Assembly (NCBI GenBank): GCA_024693545.1
Contig: JAILKT010000030.1
Span: 1 to 52,345 of the forward strand
Direction: 5' to 3'
Source of the DNA: Lachnospiraceae bacterium
GTDB lineage: Bacteria > Bacillota > Clostridia > Lachnospirales > Lachnospiraceae
DNA: 52,345 nucleotides
The translations under genes were made by a program, and so were the position numbers. The notes under the pieces are model-generated. The model had not been told where the DNA came from and did no database searches. It saw only the letters and a list, made by a program, of their open reading frames with translations. Shown one piece after another: positions 6,907 to 15,282 of the stretch. How positions within the stretch are numbered: position 1 is the first letter of the stretch; each line of letters starts with the position of its first letter.

Positions 6907-8013
6907 ATGAACATATATGACTTTCAAAAAAAGTGGCGAAAACCCCTGTTTTGGATAGGAGTCTTTTTCTGTCTGAGTTGTTTGTTCATGGAAATTCTTA
7001 TTTTTATTATTCCTCAATTTAGGATGCAGATTAAATGTACCGATGATGTATATAGGTTCAGATATATTTTAATTCCTACGATCCTGAATGTAAGTGCTGT
7101 TTTGGTTGCATTTATAATGATCCGTTCGTCACGGGTTTCTCAGCGATTAAAGAATTATTCCATATGTGGCATGCTTCTTGTTATCTGTATGGTCATTCAG
7201 ATATTTCACGGCATATATGCGTCGGTTCTCAGCCTTCCGAGTCTTGCAATTTTTATTTCGGCTGTATTTGCCGAAAACAGATTAACTTATACGATTACCG
7301 TTATTTCGCTTATTTCTACTTTAACGTCATATATTGTCGGACACAAGTTTTTTGATGAATCAGATATATTTATATCTAATTATATTATCGCCAGTGCGAT
7401 CATAATAATTGCGTATTTCTGCTCGAATCTTTTGCTCAGATTCATTTATTCACAGCTTCATACCGTGAAAAAGGGTCATACAAATGAAGAAAGACTTATT
7501 AACAAAATGAGGCTCGATCCGCTTACGGGATTGTATAACAGAGGCGGAATGGATTCGATCATGGACGAACTCATTAAAAACTATGATCCGGAACATGCAC
7601 TATATCTTTTAATGATCGATATTGATAATTTCAAAAGTGTAAATGATACTTACGGTCATCAGAACGGTGATACGGTTCTTCGAACGCTTGCACAGGTTAT
7701 CCTGGATATGGGAAGAAAGGACATCATTCCTTGCCGCTACGGTGGAGAAGAAGTGTGTGTCATGTTCAGGAACATGGACATTGATGACGCTATCCGTAAG
7801 TCTAACAAGATATTGTCCGATTTCAGAAATGTAAGATATGATTTCTCAGGCGACCACAGCATTACATTCAGTGCCGGTTTTGTTCAGTATGAGCCTAAAT
7901 ACACCAAAGATGAATGGATTAAAATTGCCGATACAAGGCTGTATTTTGCCAAACAAAACGGTAAGAACAGAGTCATATCCATACCTGTTGAGGAAACAAC
8001 TCAGATCATCTGA
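6907..8013 (+). CDS. Membrane GGDEF diguanylate cyclase
   Basis: 368 residues. The N-terminal half (about 1-185) holds some six hydrophobic segments and no recognisable soluble sensor. The C-terminal GGDEF domain has DPLTGLYNRGG, the metal-binding IDIDNFKSVNDTYGH and the signature RYGGEEV, a conservative variant of GGEEF with Val last. I see no RxxD inhibitory site at the usual distance. Expected reaction: two GTP to cyclic di-GMP at the membrane. I start at ATG 6907, 7 nt after AAAGGA; the TTG at 6901 is less likely. The amidase gene follows after 24 bp and is probably co-transcribed. Confidence 0.88.
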   Translation: MNIYDFQKKWRKPLFWIGVFFCLSCLFMEILIFIIPQFRMQIKCTDDVYRFRYILIPTILNVSAVLVAFIMIRSSRVSQRLKNYSICGMLLVICMVIQIFHGIYASVLSLPSLAIFISAVFAENRLTYTITVISLISTLTSYIVGHKFFDESDIFISNYIIASAIIIIAYFCSNLLLRFIYSQLHTVKKGHTNEERLINKMRLDPLTGLYNRGGMDSIMDELIKNYDPEHALYLLMIDIDNFKSVNDTYGHQNGDTVLRTLAQVILDMGRKDIIPCRYGGEEVCVMFRNMDIDDAIRKSNKILSDFRNVRYDFSGDHSITFSAGFVQYEPKYTKDEWIKIADTRLYFAKQNGKNRVISIPVEETTQII

Positions 8014-8037
8014 TATTTCTTTGAATGGAGATCTTTT

Positions 8038-9504
8038 ATGAAAAAATCAGTTTTAATTCTATTTTCGGTGCTTTTGAGCGTCTTTGTTTTGTTGCCTTCC
8101 GAGAATGCCGAAGCTGCAAAAAAAGACGAAGAATTGATTAATCTTATTATTGACGGCGAAAATACCGTTTATGACGGTACTGTTGCCGGATTTATTTTTA
8201 ATGATAAAAAGATAAATATTAAAAAAACACCGACGTATATTTTTGATGATACGGCATATATTAATATCAAGAAAGTCATAAAGAAAGCAATTCCCGATGC
8301 TAAGTATTTTTACAATAAATCGATTGGGCGTATAAAGATCACGCGTGGGGATTGCTCTATTATTTTTTATACCGATAATATGATCGTGTATAAAAACGGT
8401 AAAGCTACATATAACAGAAATATTCCGAAGTGTATCGAGCAGGATGGAAACGGTGGAAATTATTATCTACCCGGAAGGCTTGTCTTTGAGACACTTGGCT
8501 ATTCGTATGTTTGGGACGACGAAAACAAAGTATCAAAAGTCACTGAAACAGCCGCTACAGGAAAGGCTTATGAGCTTTATAAATACGGTATTGTGCTCGA
8601 TAATAAGGTGACACGTGACATTGACAATTATCACGGGGAACTGAATATCAAGCTTCCTGATTCTGTAACATCTGAGGATGTTGTTATTTCTGATAATATA
8701 TATAAAAACGAGATCTATATAAGTATTAAGGGTGATCACAAAAAATTCTTTGACAATCTGTCTTTTAATGATGACTGTGAGAACTGTGTTGTGCAGATAC
8801 GCGAAGAGTATCACCCGGAAGATGACATTACTTTGCTTAAGATAATAACTCAAACCGATTCTGAAGGGCTTTGTCTGCTTCATAAGGATCTGATTTCAGA
8901 TGAAAATATAAAGCTTATATTTGACAGAGCAGGAGATCTGTATGATAAGATTGTGATCCTGGATGCTGGACACGGTGCAAACGATCCCGGAACACAGAAT
9001 TTCGGAATTGATGAAAAAGACTGTAATCTTATTATTACGAAACTTATCGGTAGAATTATCGAAAAATCCGGAATTAAGGTTTTTTATACCAGATACGATG
9101 ATACGCTTATAGCGCTTCGCGACAGAGCTTATCTTGGTGGCAGGCTTGATGCCGATATGTTTGTTTCGATACATCATAATGCTAACAACAGCCCCGAAAA
9201 GAACGGAACAAGTGTTTATTACAGTCTTCTTAATTATAACGCAACGCTTGAAAACACTCTTACAAGTCGTATTATGGCTGAGACCATGCAAAATGATCTG
9301 ATCGAAAAAATTCAAACAAATGACATGAAAGTGTTAACAACTGATTTTACAGTAACGAAGTATAATAATGTACCTTCGGTTCTGGTTGAGCTTTCGTTTT
9401 TGAGTAATCCGGAAGAATGCTATCGCTCAATAACCGATGAGTTCAGAAATGCAGCCTCTGAATCGATAGCGGGCAGTATTCTAAAGCTTTACAACCAGGG
9501 ATGA
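8038..9504 (+). CDS. N-acetylmuramoyl-L-alanine amidase (Amidase_3) with N-terminal copper-amine-oxidase-like domain
   Basis: 488 residues. A signal peptide (about 1-27, AEAA) is followed by a region (about 35-170) resembling the copper amine oxidase N-terminal domain common in clostridial wall proteins (TAYINIKKVIKKAIPDAKY, YYLPGRLVFETLGYSY). The C-terminal zinc amidase (about 300-486) has DAGHGANDPG, the second ligand region DEKDCNL, SIHHNAN and the catalytic Glu in LVELSFLSN. It should cut the amide between MurNAc and L-Ala. ATG follows TGGAGA. It sits directly behind the GGDEF gene, which hints at c-di-GMP-linked wall remodelling (inference). Confidence 0.87.
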   Translation: MKKSVLILFSVLLSVFVLLPSENAEAAKKDEELINLIIDGENTVYDGTVAGFIFNDKKINIKKTPTYIFDDTAYINIKKVIKKAIPDAKYFYNKSIGRIKITRGDCSIIFYTDNMIVYKNGKATYNRNIPKCIEQDGNGGNYYLPGRLVFETLGYSYVWDDENKVSKVTETAATGKAYELYKYGIVLDNKVTRDIDNYHGELNIKLPDSVTSEDVVISDNIYKNEIYISIKGDHKKFFDNLSFNDDCENCVVQIREEYHPEDDITLLKIITQTDSEGLCLLHKDLISDENIKLIFDRAGDLYDKIVILDAGHGANDPGTQNFGIDEKDCNLIITKLIGRIIEKSGIKVFYTRYDDTLIALRDRAYLGGRLDADMFVSIHHNANNSPEKNGTSVYYSLLNYNATLENTLTSRIMAETMQNDLIEKIQTNDMKVLTTDFTVTKYNNVPSVLVELSFLSNPEECYRSITDEFRNAASESIAGSILKLYNQG

Positions 9505-9568
9505 AGATACAGAATTTTGAATAATAAGAAGCGTAAATATATGCGTTTCTATCAGGAGGAACTAAAAG

Positions 9569-10588
9569 ATGAAAAAAACAGGAATAGTTTTTTTGTTACT
9601 GATCTTGGCATTGGCAGTCGTGGGGTGCAGTTCGAATAAAGACGAAAAGACAGCAGACAATAAATCGTCAGAAAACGCTGTTACAAACACTTCGGGTAAA
9701 GACGAAAAGGCAGCAGACTCAAATGTATCGGAAAATGCAGATACAGTTGAGAATAAAAAGGACGGCGAAACGGATACCGAAACAGACGGCTCAAAAGATG
9801 AAACAAATCTTTATCAGGCATTTATGGACGGTACCGGCAGCGCGAAATATACCGGATCGGGAGACAGAACCTCTTACCTGGATACAAAGGCAGTTCTTGA
9901 GGTTGGCAAATCATATACATGGGACGATATATCAAAAGCACTTGAAACAGTTGATGAATTTTCAGAAGTCAAACAGTCAGGTGATGTCACATATCACATG
10001 ATCGACTGCGGAAAAGACGGAATTCTTGAACTTTATGCGGAAGCTCCGTTTAATGAAGAATATACATTATATATGATAGTTAAGGAATTTGACGGTGAAC
10101 TTCAAATTATCTTTACACAGGACGGATGGTCAAGAAGTAGTGTTCTTGTCGGTGAAAACGGTGAGGTTATTACAGGAGGATCTGCCGGAGCTGCCGTTCA
10201 TGTTTCCGACTATGCATATATTGATGCAGAAGGAAAATATAAGTATTATTACGGTGTAACAGAAACTTTAACACTTTTCGGTGATTACTACGCATTTACA
10301 ACGGGGGATGATTTTGTTACGATCCCTACCGAAGGACTTGACAGTGAGCATATCGGAATTGATGATTATTATATTGAAGACGAAAACGGCGGAAGAGTTC
10401 ATTATCATCATTATTTTATGATTGACGACGATTTCAATGATATAACAACGGATGCGGATTACAGTGATGATAACGAAATAAAGAAGAGATTTGCTGATGC
10501 AGGAATTAAAACATATACATCGGCAGAAATCGATGAGATCCTTTCGACTAAGGGAACCGAGCTGAATATCCCGGATACAATGAAGTGA
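9569..10588 (+). CDS. Lipoprotein of unknown function with N-terminal tandem repeat
   Basis: 339 residues. The type II signal peptide ends VVGC (lipidated Cys20). The linker holds two imperfect copies of a 20-residue unit (NKDEKTADNKSSENA and GKDEKAADSNVSENA, encoded by a 60-bp repeat), then an acidic region. The folded part (about 85-339) is rich in Tyr and Asp, with no motif I recognise. It follows a good site (CAGGAGG) and ends before a strong bidirectional terminator. It is a surface lipoprotein by its signal; binding or sensing roles would be guesses. Confidence 0.7.
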   Translation: MKKTGIVFLLLILALAVVGCSSNKDEKTADNKSSENAVTNTSGKDEKAADSNVSENADTVENKKDGETDTETDGSKDETNLYQAFMDGTGSAKYTGSGDRTSYLDTKAVLEVGKSYTWDDISKALETVDEFSEVKQSGDVTYHMIDCGKDGILELYAEAPFNEEYTLYMIVKEFDGELQIIFTQDGWSRSSVLVGENGEVITGGSAGAAVHVSDYAYIDAEGKYKYYYGVTETLTLFGDYYAFTTGDDFVTIPTEGLDSEHIGIDDYYIEDENGGRVHYHHYFMIDDDFNDITTDADYSDDNEIKKRFADAGIKTYTSAEIDEILSTKGTELNIPDTMK

Positions 10589-10621
10589 TATAGTGTCATA
10601 TAAATATAGTTTTTCTGAGAT

Positions 10622-10657
10622 AAAAGGCTGAGGATGTCCATGGCGCCTCAGCCTTTT
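10622..10657. terminator. Bidirectional terminator between the lipoprotein and recombinase genes
   Basis: A perfect 12-bp stem (10622-10633 with 10646-10657; left arm AAAAGGCTGAGG) with a 12-nt loop. The arms carry A and T runs that give a U-tract in both directions, serving the convergent genes on each side. Confidence 0.88.
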
Positions 10658-10658
10658 G

Positions 10659-11723
10659 TTATTTTTCGTGTTTTCTAAGCTTAACAGCATCTTTAGCGCT
10701 GCGTCTTCTGTCATCTTCAAGCTCAGCATAGTGTTTACGTGTAGTATTAACGTCTTTATGGCCAAGAACATCTGCAACAAGATAAATGTCACCGGTCTCT
10801 TTATAAAGGGCCGTTCCGTAGGTGCTGCGAAGCTTATGAGGAGTAATATGTTTCATAGAAGTTACCAGCCCTGCATACTTTTTGACCAGATTTTCAACCG
10901 ATTTAACGCAAAGACGTTTCTTTTGATTAGAAAGAAACAAAGCATCTTCGTGACCGGTACAAACATCGCTTATAGCATTTCTTTCATCAAGGTAAGGCAA
11001 GAGAGTGGCGCTTACTTCCTCACCAAAATAGACATATGATTCATAACCGCCTTTTCTTGTTATCTTTACACGACTGTTTTTAAGATCAAGATCTTTAATA
11101 TTTATTCCTACAAATTCTGTTACACGGACACCCGTACCAAGAAGAAAAGTTATTATGGCAAGATCTCTGGTTTTTAGCTTTTCACGATATTTGAGCATAT
11201 GATCTGAACAATTATAATTACCTGTTTCTATAAGTGTAAGCATATCTGAAACTTCGTCGCCGTCAAGCCTCACGATGGCTTTCTTGTGCAGTTTCGGCAT
11301 GTCGACTTTTACAACGGGGTTATCATTGATCATATTATTTTTAAAAAGATATCCGTAAAGGCTTCTCAGAGCCGACATTTTACGTTTAAGAGCTGTTTCC
11401 GAATTGGTAACTTCACGGCCGGTTTCATCGGTATAAAGACGAAGATGATCAAGATATTCTTCAATATCAAAAGGTTCAAGGTTTTCAAGGTCACCAAGGG
11501 AAATGTCACGGATTTCTTTATTCTTAAACAAAGGATTTGAATCATGAAGCCAGGTAAAAAATACTTTCAGATCAACTGCGTATGCAAGACGCGAACGTGA
11601 CTGCATCCTTTGTTTCATTCCACGCATATACGTAGTAACATAACCCGGAAGTTCAGCAAGATACTCACGCAGAGCTTTTGTATAATCGATTTCTTTTTGT
11701 TCATGGTAAGATTTGTTATCCAT
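10659..11723 (-). CDS. XerS-like tyrosine recombinase
   Basis: 354 residues with the complete catalytic set: Arg200 (GTGVR), Lys224 (TRKGG), His296 and Arg299 (HKLRS), His322 (LGHKD) and nucleophile Tyr332 (KHY). The N-terminal SAM-like domain and motifs such as IRDISLGDLENL and TRDLAIITFLL resemble, from memory, the streptococcal single recombinase XerS (about 356 residues) rather than XerC/D (about 295). XerS resolves chromosome dimers at a site next to its own gene. An integrase of a decayed element is the alternative; no element genes or att repeats are visible. It has a perfect consensus promoter and an inverted repeat in its leader. Confidence 0.8.
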   Translation of the reverse strand: MDNKSYHEQKEIDYTKALREYLAELPGYVTTYMRGMKQRMQSRSRLAYAVDLKVFFTWLHDSNPLFKNKEIRDISLGDLENLEPFDIEEYLDHLRLYTDETGREVTNSETALKRKMSALRSLYGYLFKNNMINDNPVVKVDMPKLHKKAIVRLDGDEVSDMLTLIETGNYNCSDHMLKYREKLKTRDLAIITFLLGTGVRVTEFVGINIKDLDLKNSRVKITRKGGYESYVYFGEEVSATLLPYLDERNAISDVCTGHEDALFLSNQKKRLCVKSVENLVKKYAGLVTSMKHITPHKLRSTYGTALYKETGDIYLVADVLGHKDVNTTRKHYAELEDDRRRSAKDAVKLRKHEK

Positions 11724-11736
11724 ATAAAACCCCTTA

Positions 11737-11757
11737 CTAAAGTTTCGTTAAACCTAG
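11737..11757 (-). other. Imperfect inverted repeat upstream of the recombinase (candidate dif-like site)
   Basis: On the minus strand CTAGGTTT and AAACTTTAG flank a short centre, 14 bp before the recombinase start and inside its predicted transcript. A recombinase core of 28-31 bp would cover about 11733-11762. The position mimics difSL next to xerS in streptococci; recombination activity is only inferred. Confidence 0.3.
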
Positions 11758-11769
11758 ATTTATAGAATA

Positions 11770-11798
11770 ATTATATATCAAAAGCTCTCTCTTGTCAA
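11770..11798 (-). promoter_or_regulatory. Consensus promoter of the XerS-like gene
   Basis: Minus strand TTGACA (11798-11793), a 17-bp spacer, TATAAT (11775-11770): both hexamers and the spacing are perfect sigma-A consensus. Confidence 0.9.
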
Positions 11799-11851
11799 TA
11801 GATATAATCGCCGTTTTTTCTTTATTTTAAAGGCTTTTATGATATATTGAT

Positions 11852-11892
11852 ATAAAAAAACACAAAAAGCACGGACCATCTTTTCCGTGCTT
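11852..11892 (-). terminator. Terminator of the BlaI-type repressor gene
   Basis: A perfect 9-bp stem, AAGCACGGA (11867-11875) with TCCGTGCTT (11884-11892), followed on the minus strand by a T-rich run (complement of 11852-11866). It isolates the repressor from the recombinase promoter downstream. Confidence 0.85.
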
Positions 11893-11929
11893 CCTGCGCC
11901 ATAAAACAAAACCCTCTCCAATATTTACA

Positions 11930-12295
11930 TCAAGGCTTATACTCGTTAATAATATTTTCAAGCTCCAAAAGTTCTGTAGCTTTCAGTTTGTTGTTTTTCA
12001 GGAATTCGCTGACGAATCCTGTAAACGAACCATCAAATAGTTTTTCCAATAATGACAAACTCTCGGTTTGTCTGACTTCAGCTTTAGTTATTAGTGCTTT
12101 ACAAAAGAATCCGGGATCTTGTCTGTCGATCGCACCCTTATCTATAAGTCGTTTAATGACTGTATAAGTGGTATTCTTTTCCCAACCGATATATTCTTTT
12201 ATTATTTTTGCTATATCCTTGGCGGCCAACATCTTGTTTGACCATAAAAGCTCCATAACATTGAGCTCGCCCTCATGCAGTCGAATCTCTCCCAT
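11930..12295 (-). CDS. BlaI/MecI/CopY-family transcriptional repressor (orphan)
   Basis: 121 residues. An N-terminal winged helix (about 1-70: EGELNVMELLWSNK, AAKDIAKIIKEYIGW, TTYTVIKRLIDKGAI) matches the Penicillinase_R family, with a C-terminal helical dimerisation part. Classical members are inactivated by proteolysis from a BlaR1/MecR1 sensor; no such sensor or beta-lactamase is adjacent. I start at ATG 12295, after GGAGGGG; the longer frame to 12322 lacks a ribosome site. It is transcribed alone. The nearest candidate operator is a dyad in its own leader, so autoregulation is likely. Confidence 0.85.
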   Translation of the reverse strand: MGEIRLHEGELNVMELLWSNKMLAAKDIAKIIKEYIGWEKNTTYTVIKRLIDKGAIDRQDPGFFCKALITKAEVRQTESLSLLEKLFDGSFTGFVSEFLKNNKLKATELLELENIINEYKP

Positions 12296-12323
12296 GGATA
12301 AAATCCCCTCCGGAACACTCATT

Positions 12324-12335
12324 CTACTTATGTAG
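12324..12335 (-). promoter_or_regulatory. Candidate operator of the BlaI-type repressor
   Basis: CTAC-TTAT-GTAG, a perfect dyad with a 4-bp centre, just downstream of the predicted start site. BlaI and MecI bind dyads with TACA/TGTA half-sites, which this approaches. Confidence 0.4.
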
Positions 12336-12354
12336 CATCTAGTGAACAGGTACT

Positions 12355-12383
12355 ATTCTATATCAATAGAAAAGATTTGTCAA
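12355..12383 (-). promoter_or_regulatory. Promoter of the BlaI-type repressor gene
   Basis: Minus strand TTGACA (12383-12378), a 17-bp spacer, TAGAAT (12360-12355). Confidence 0.85.
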
Positions 12384-12410
12384 GCCCAGAAATGTACTTT
12401 TTTCAAGGTT

Positions 12411-13679
12411 CTACAGTTGTGGAATGAAGTTTTCCAGGTATTCACATCCATATATAGGCATGTAAATTATGTCTTTTGAATCACTAAATGAGCTTTCAGT
12501 AAACTGAAATATCACTGATGTCATTTTACCATATTCTTTTAAAAATTCAAAATAATTAATTTTTCTTTTTGATCTGTTGCAAATAACTTTTACCGGGCAG
12601 AACTTGCCGTCGGATTCTATCAGAACATTGATCTTGAAACGATTTTTACCTGTCCAGGAAAATGTTTTTATCCCTTTCTCGGCTAAGATATTTCTGATAT
12701 GATTTTCTATGACCAGTTCTTTTATCTTCTCTTCTGAAAGCTGAAGATTATATTTGTTTTTTATTAGTAAATATCTGTATATCGCGTCATCTGTGAGTGC
12801 AAGACTGTAGGACGTGCTGCCGAGTCTCGGTATCTTTATGATAACATCGTCTTCTATCAGGTCTTCGATATCTTTTTCAAGCTGTCTTTTGTCTATATGC
12901 CGTCTACCGGTTTTAGATATAACGAATTTGGAATTTTTTGAACATTCCGGAATAGTGTTGATTATCTGTATTTTATTATGGGCACTCGTACTGTTTTGCT
13001 CTTTTATGCATATGTTGCCGATAAGACCTTTGTATCTTTCGGCTGCCAGATCTTCAGGGAACACCTCTGTATCTTCTTTGGCCGACTCATAAACGGCACG
13101 TGGATACCCTCCCGTTGATATATACTGGTAGTACATGTCTGTCAGTTCGTTATGGATCAGAGAAGGCATATTTTTTTTCTCTTTCATATGTGCTTCGACA
13201 ACACCGGCATAAAAACTGTCACCTGATTGTCTTAAAAATTCTGTAAAAGATACTTTATTTGCGCATATGCAGGCGTCAAACAATGCCGAATGTTTTTTTG
13301 ACCATGCCTGTTCGCTTGTAATATAGATGATCTTTAGATCTTTATATTTATAAGATTTCTTCTTTTCTGTAAGAAGTTCGGTAAGACCTTTTATATGATC
13401 GGTTTCCAAAAATTCGTCCAAAATAAACGTAACAGAATGTAAAACTTCCGATAAGCTGTATGCATTGACAAGAGCTTCGGTAATGTCCATTCCTTCTTTA
13501 AGATTATTTATCAGATTCGATATGTCATCACTTCTGAAATTAATGATAATATATCCGCCATGTATATCCTCAAAAAGACTGTTGGCAAAATAAGTCTTTC
13601 CAAGACCTTCAAGCCCGTATAAAAGTATTCTTTTATGATCGGTATTTTTTAGAAGATCTTTAATTCTTTCTTTAAACAT
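12411..13679 (-). CDS. AAA_14 ATPase with DUF4143-like C-terminus
   Basis: 422 residues. The N-terminal P-loop domain has Walker A YGLEGLGKTYFA (near residue 25) and Walker B SVTFILDEF. The motif STGGYPRAVYE near residue 190 is typical of AAA_14/DUF4143 proteins. The C-terminal part (about 325-422) aligns with the restriction-endonuclease-like DUF4143 region, but the usual EVDF and EVK residues read KINVL and PVKV, so it is probably catalytically dead. Cellular roles of the family are poorly known. It follows the RluD-type gene by 33 bp, with site CGGAGAA before ATG 13679, so it is likely the last gene of lspA-rluD-ATPase. Confidence 0.75.
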   Translation of the reverse strand: MFKERIKDLLKNTDHKRILLYGLEGLGKTYFANSLFEDIHGGYIIINFRSDDISNLINNLKEGMDITEALVNAYSLSEVLHSVTFILDEFLETDHIKGLTELLTEKKKSYKYKDLKIIYITSEQAWSKKHSALFDACICANKVSFTEFLRQSGDSFYAGVVEAHMKEKKNMPSLIHNELTDMYYQYISTGGYPRAVYESAKEDTEVFPEDLAAERYKGLIGNICIKEQNSTSAHNKIQIINTIPECSKNSKFVISKTGRRHIDKRQLEKDIEDLIEDDVIIKIPRLGSTSYSLALTDDAIYRYLLIKNKYNLQLSEEKIKELVIENHIRNILAEKGIKTFSWTGKNRFKINVLIESDGKFCPVKVICNRSKRKINYFEFLKEYGKMTSVIFQFTESSFSDSKDIIYMPIYGCEYLENFIPQL

Positions 13680-13712
13680 ATTGCTTATTCTCCGTCTTTA
13701 ATTGAACACCGT

Positions 13713-14627
13713 TTACTGAATGCGAAGCTTATCAAGTATATTCCTGAAATATTCGGGTGGCTCGTCTCTAACTTCTATATATTGACCGTCTGACGGCCTT
13801 TTTAATCCGATGATCCATGCATGAAGTGTCTGACCGACAGTTCCGAACCCTTTTCTGTATCCTCCGTAGACCTCATCTCCCAGTATCGGATGCCCTGCAG
13901 ATGCCATATGAACTCTTATTTGGTGCGTTCTGCCTGTTTCGAGTCTGCATTCGATAAGAGAATAACCTTTGAAGCGTTCAAGGGTTTTATAATGCGTTAC
14001 GGCGTTTTTTCCCATAGGGTCGATCGCCATTTTTTTTCTGTCGGTTTTATTACGAGCCAAAGGTTTATCTATTGTTCCTTCATCATCTGTATTACCGCAG
14101 CATATTGCAAGATAACGACGTGTTACCGAATGCTCTTTGAGTTGTTCGGCGACAAAGCGATGAGCGATATCGTTTTTACAGACTACAAGCAGACCTGAAG
14201 TATCTTTATCTATTCTGTGTACAATTCCCGGACGAAGTACTCCGTTTATACCGGAGAGTTTTCCGTCTAAATAATTTATAAGGCCGTTGACAAGAGTGCC
14301 TGTATAATTACCCGGTGCGGGATGCACAACCATATTCTGAGGTTTATAAACTATAAGTATGTCATTATCTTCATAACGGACATCTATTTTTATATTTTCA
14401 GGTAAAATATCGGGAATCTTAAGTTCAGGAACATCGATTTCGGCTATATCGCCTTCGCTGACTTTAAGACTTGGTTTAACGGATGAGTTGTTCAGAATGA
14501 CAAGGTCTTCATCAATGAGCTTTTTGATATAGCTTCTCGACAGATCGGGACAAAGACTTGCAAGATATGAATCAATTCGCATGCCTTCGCTCTCATCGGA
14601 AACTATAAACTTTAGCTTTTCTGACAT
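13713..14627 (-). CDS. rluD: RluD-family 23S rRNA pseudouridine synthase
   Basis: 304 residues. An N-terminal S4 RNA-binding domain (about 10-75) is followed by the RluA-type catalytic domain with HRIDKDTSGLLVV, in which the Asp is the nucleophile, plus GRTHQIRVHMA. Gram-positive members of this group, adjacent to lspA, modify uridines of 23S rRNA helix 69 or similar; the exact site is inferred. I start at ATG 14627, 8 nt after AAAGGA; the ATG at 14633 is too close to that site. It lies 20 bp behind lspA. Confidence 0.93.
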   Translation of the reverse strand: MSEKLKFIVSDESEGMRIDSYLASLCPDLSRSYIKKLIDEDLVILNNSSVKPSLKVSEGDIAEIDVPELKIPDILPENIKIDVRYEDNDILIVYKPQNMVVHPAPGNYTGTLVNGLINYLDGKLSGINGVLRPGIVHRIDKDTSGLLVVCKNDIAHRFVAEQLKEHSVTRRYLAICCGNTDDEGTIDKPLARNKTDRKKMAIDPMGKNAVTHYKTLERFKGYSLIECRLETGRTHQIRVHMASAGHPILGDEVYGGYRKGFGTVGQTLHAWIIGLKRPSDGQYIEVRDEPPEYFRNILDKLRIQ

Positions 14628-14647
14628 AGGCATTGTCCTTTCGATAA

Positions 14648-15205
14648 TTATTTTGTTTCATCTTTTTCCGGATCGGAACTGTCTTCTTCTCTATTTTTTT
14701 TGGATCTTTTGATCTTTAAAAATTCGAAATCGGCATCTTTATAGTAGAAAATAAGAAGCACAGCGGTAAGTATCCCTCCGACAGTAACATAACAATCGGC
14801 AATATTAAAAACAGGGAAGTCTATTAGACTGAAATACAGAAAATCGGTAACTGCAGAATAAAAAAGTCTGTCAATAACATTGCCGACAGCGCCGGAGAAT
14901 AATAAAATCAGCATTATTCTGAGTGGTCTGAGTCGTTTATTGTCTTTAGGCATCTTATAATATAAAAAGCTTATAACAAACATTAATATGAATGAAAAAA
15001 CAGTTATTAAAAATGAAACGGAATTAAACAATCCCCATGCAACTCCGGTATTAAAGACTAACCTGAATTCAAATACCCCGTCTATAAGAATAAACGGTGA
15101 ATCTGTTAAAGTGCAGCGAGCGATCGCTTTTGTTATCTGATCTAATGATATTAAAATTACTGCTATGATAATGGCAGGCAGATTTTTCTTTAATGCTTCT
15201 CTCAT
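14648..15205 (-). CDS. lspA: Lipoprotein signal peptidase II
   Basis: 185 residues with four membrane segments. Family motifs are present: DQITKAIA, VFNTGVAWGLF, GAVGNVIDRLF and FNIADCYVTVGG; the two catalytic Asp residues are those in GNVIDR and FNIAD. The enzyme removes signal peptides of lipidated prolipoproteins such as the three encoded nearby. The tail after about residue 160 is long, charged and cytoplasmic. A terminator lies directly upstream, so expression needs readthrough from the divIVA unit or an unseen promoter. Confidence 0.96.
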   Translation of the reverse strand: MREALKKNLPAIIIAVILISLDQITKAIARCTLTDSPFILIDGVFEFRLVFNTGVAWGLFNSVSFLITVFSFILMFVISFLYYKMPKDNKRLRPLRIMLILLFSGAVGNVIDRLFYSAVTDFLYFSLIDFPVFNIADCYVTVGGILTAVLLIFYYKDADFEFLKIKRSKKNREEDSSDPEKDETK

Positions 15206-15235
15206 ATCCGTTTTCCGTTTTTATATGTTATCGTT

Positions 15236-15270
15236 TCCTTAAAAAAAGATCCGCCTGATTCAGCGGATCT
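15236..15270 (-). terminator. Terminator after divIVA
   Basis: A perfect 8-bp stem, AGATCCGC (15247-15254) with GCGGATCT (15263-15270), followed on the minus strand by seven T. It separates divIVA from lspA by a 31-bp remainder too short for a visible promoter. Confidence 0.85.
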
Positions 15271-15282
15271 AAATTACTTTTA

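Noticed and set aside
10659-13679. Prophage or integrative element carrying the tyrosine recombinase
   Set aside because: No phage structural, excision, relaxase or transposase genes and no flanking att-like direct repeats; neighbours are ordinary core genes.
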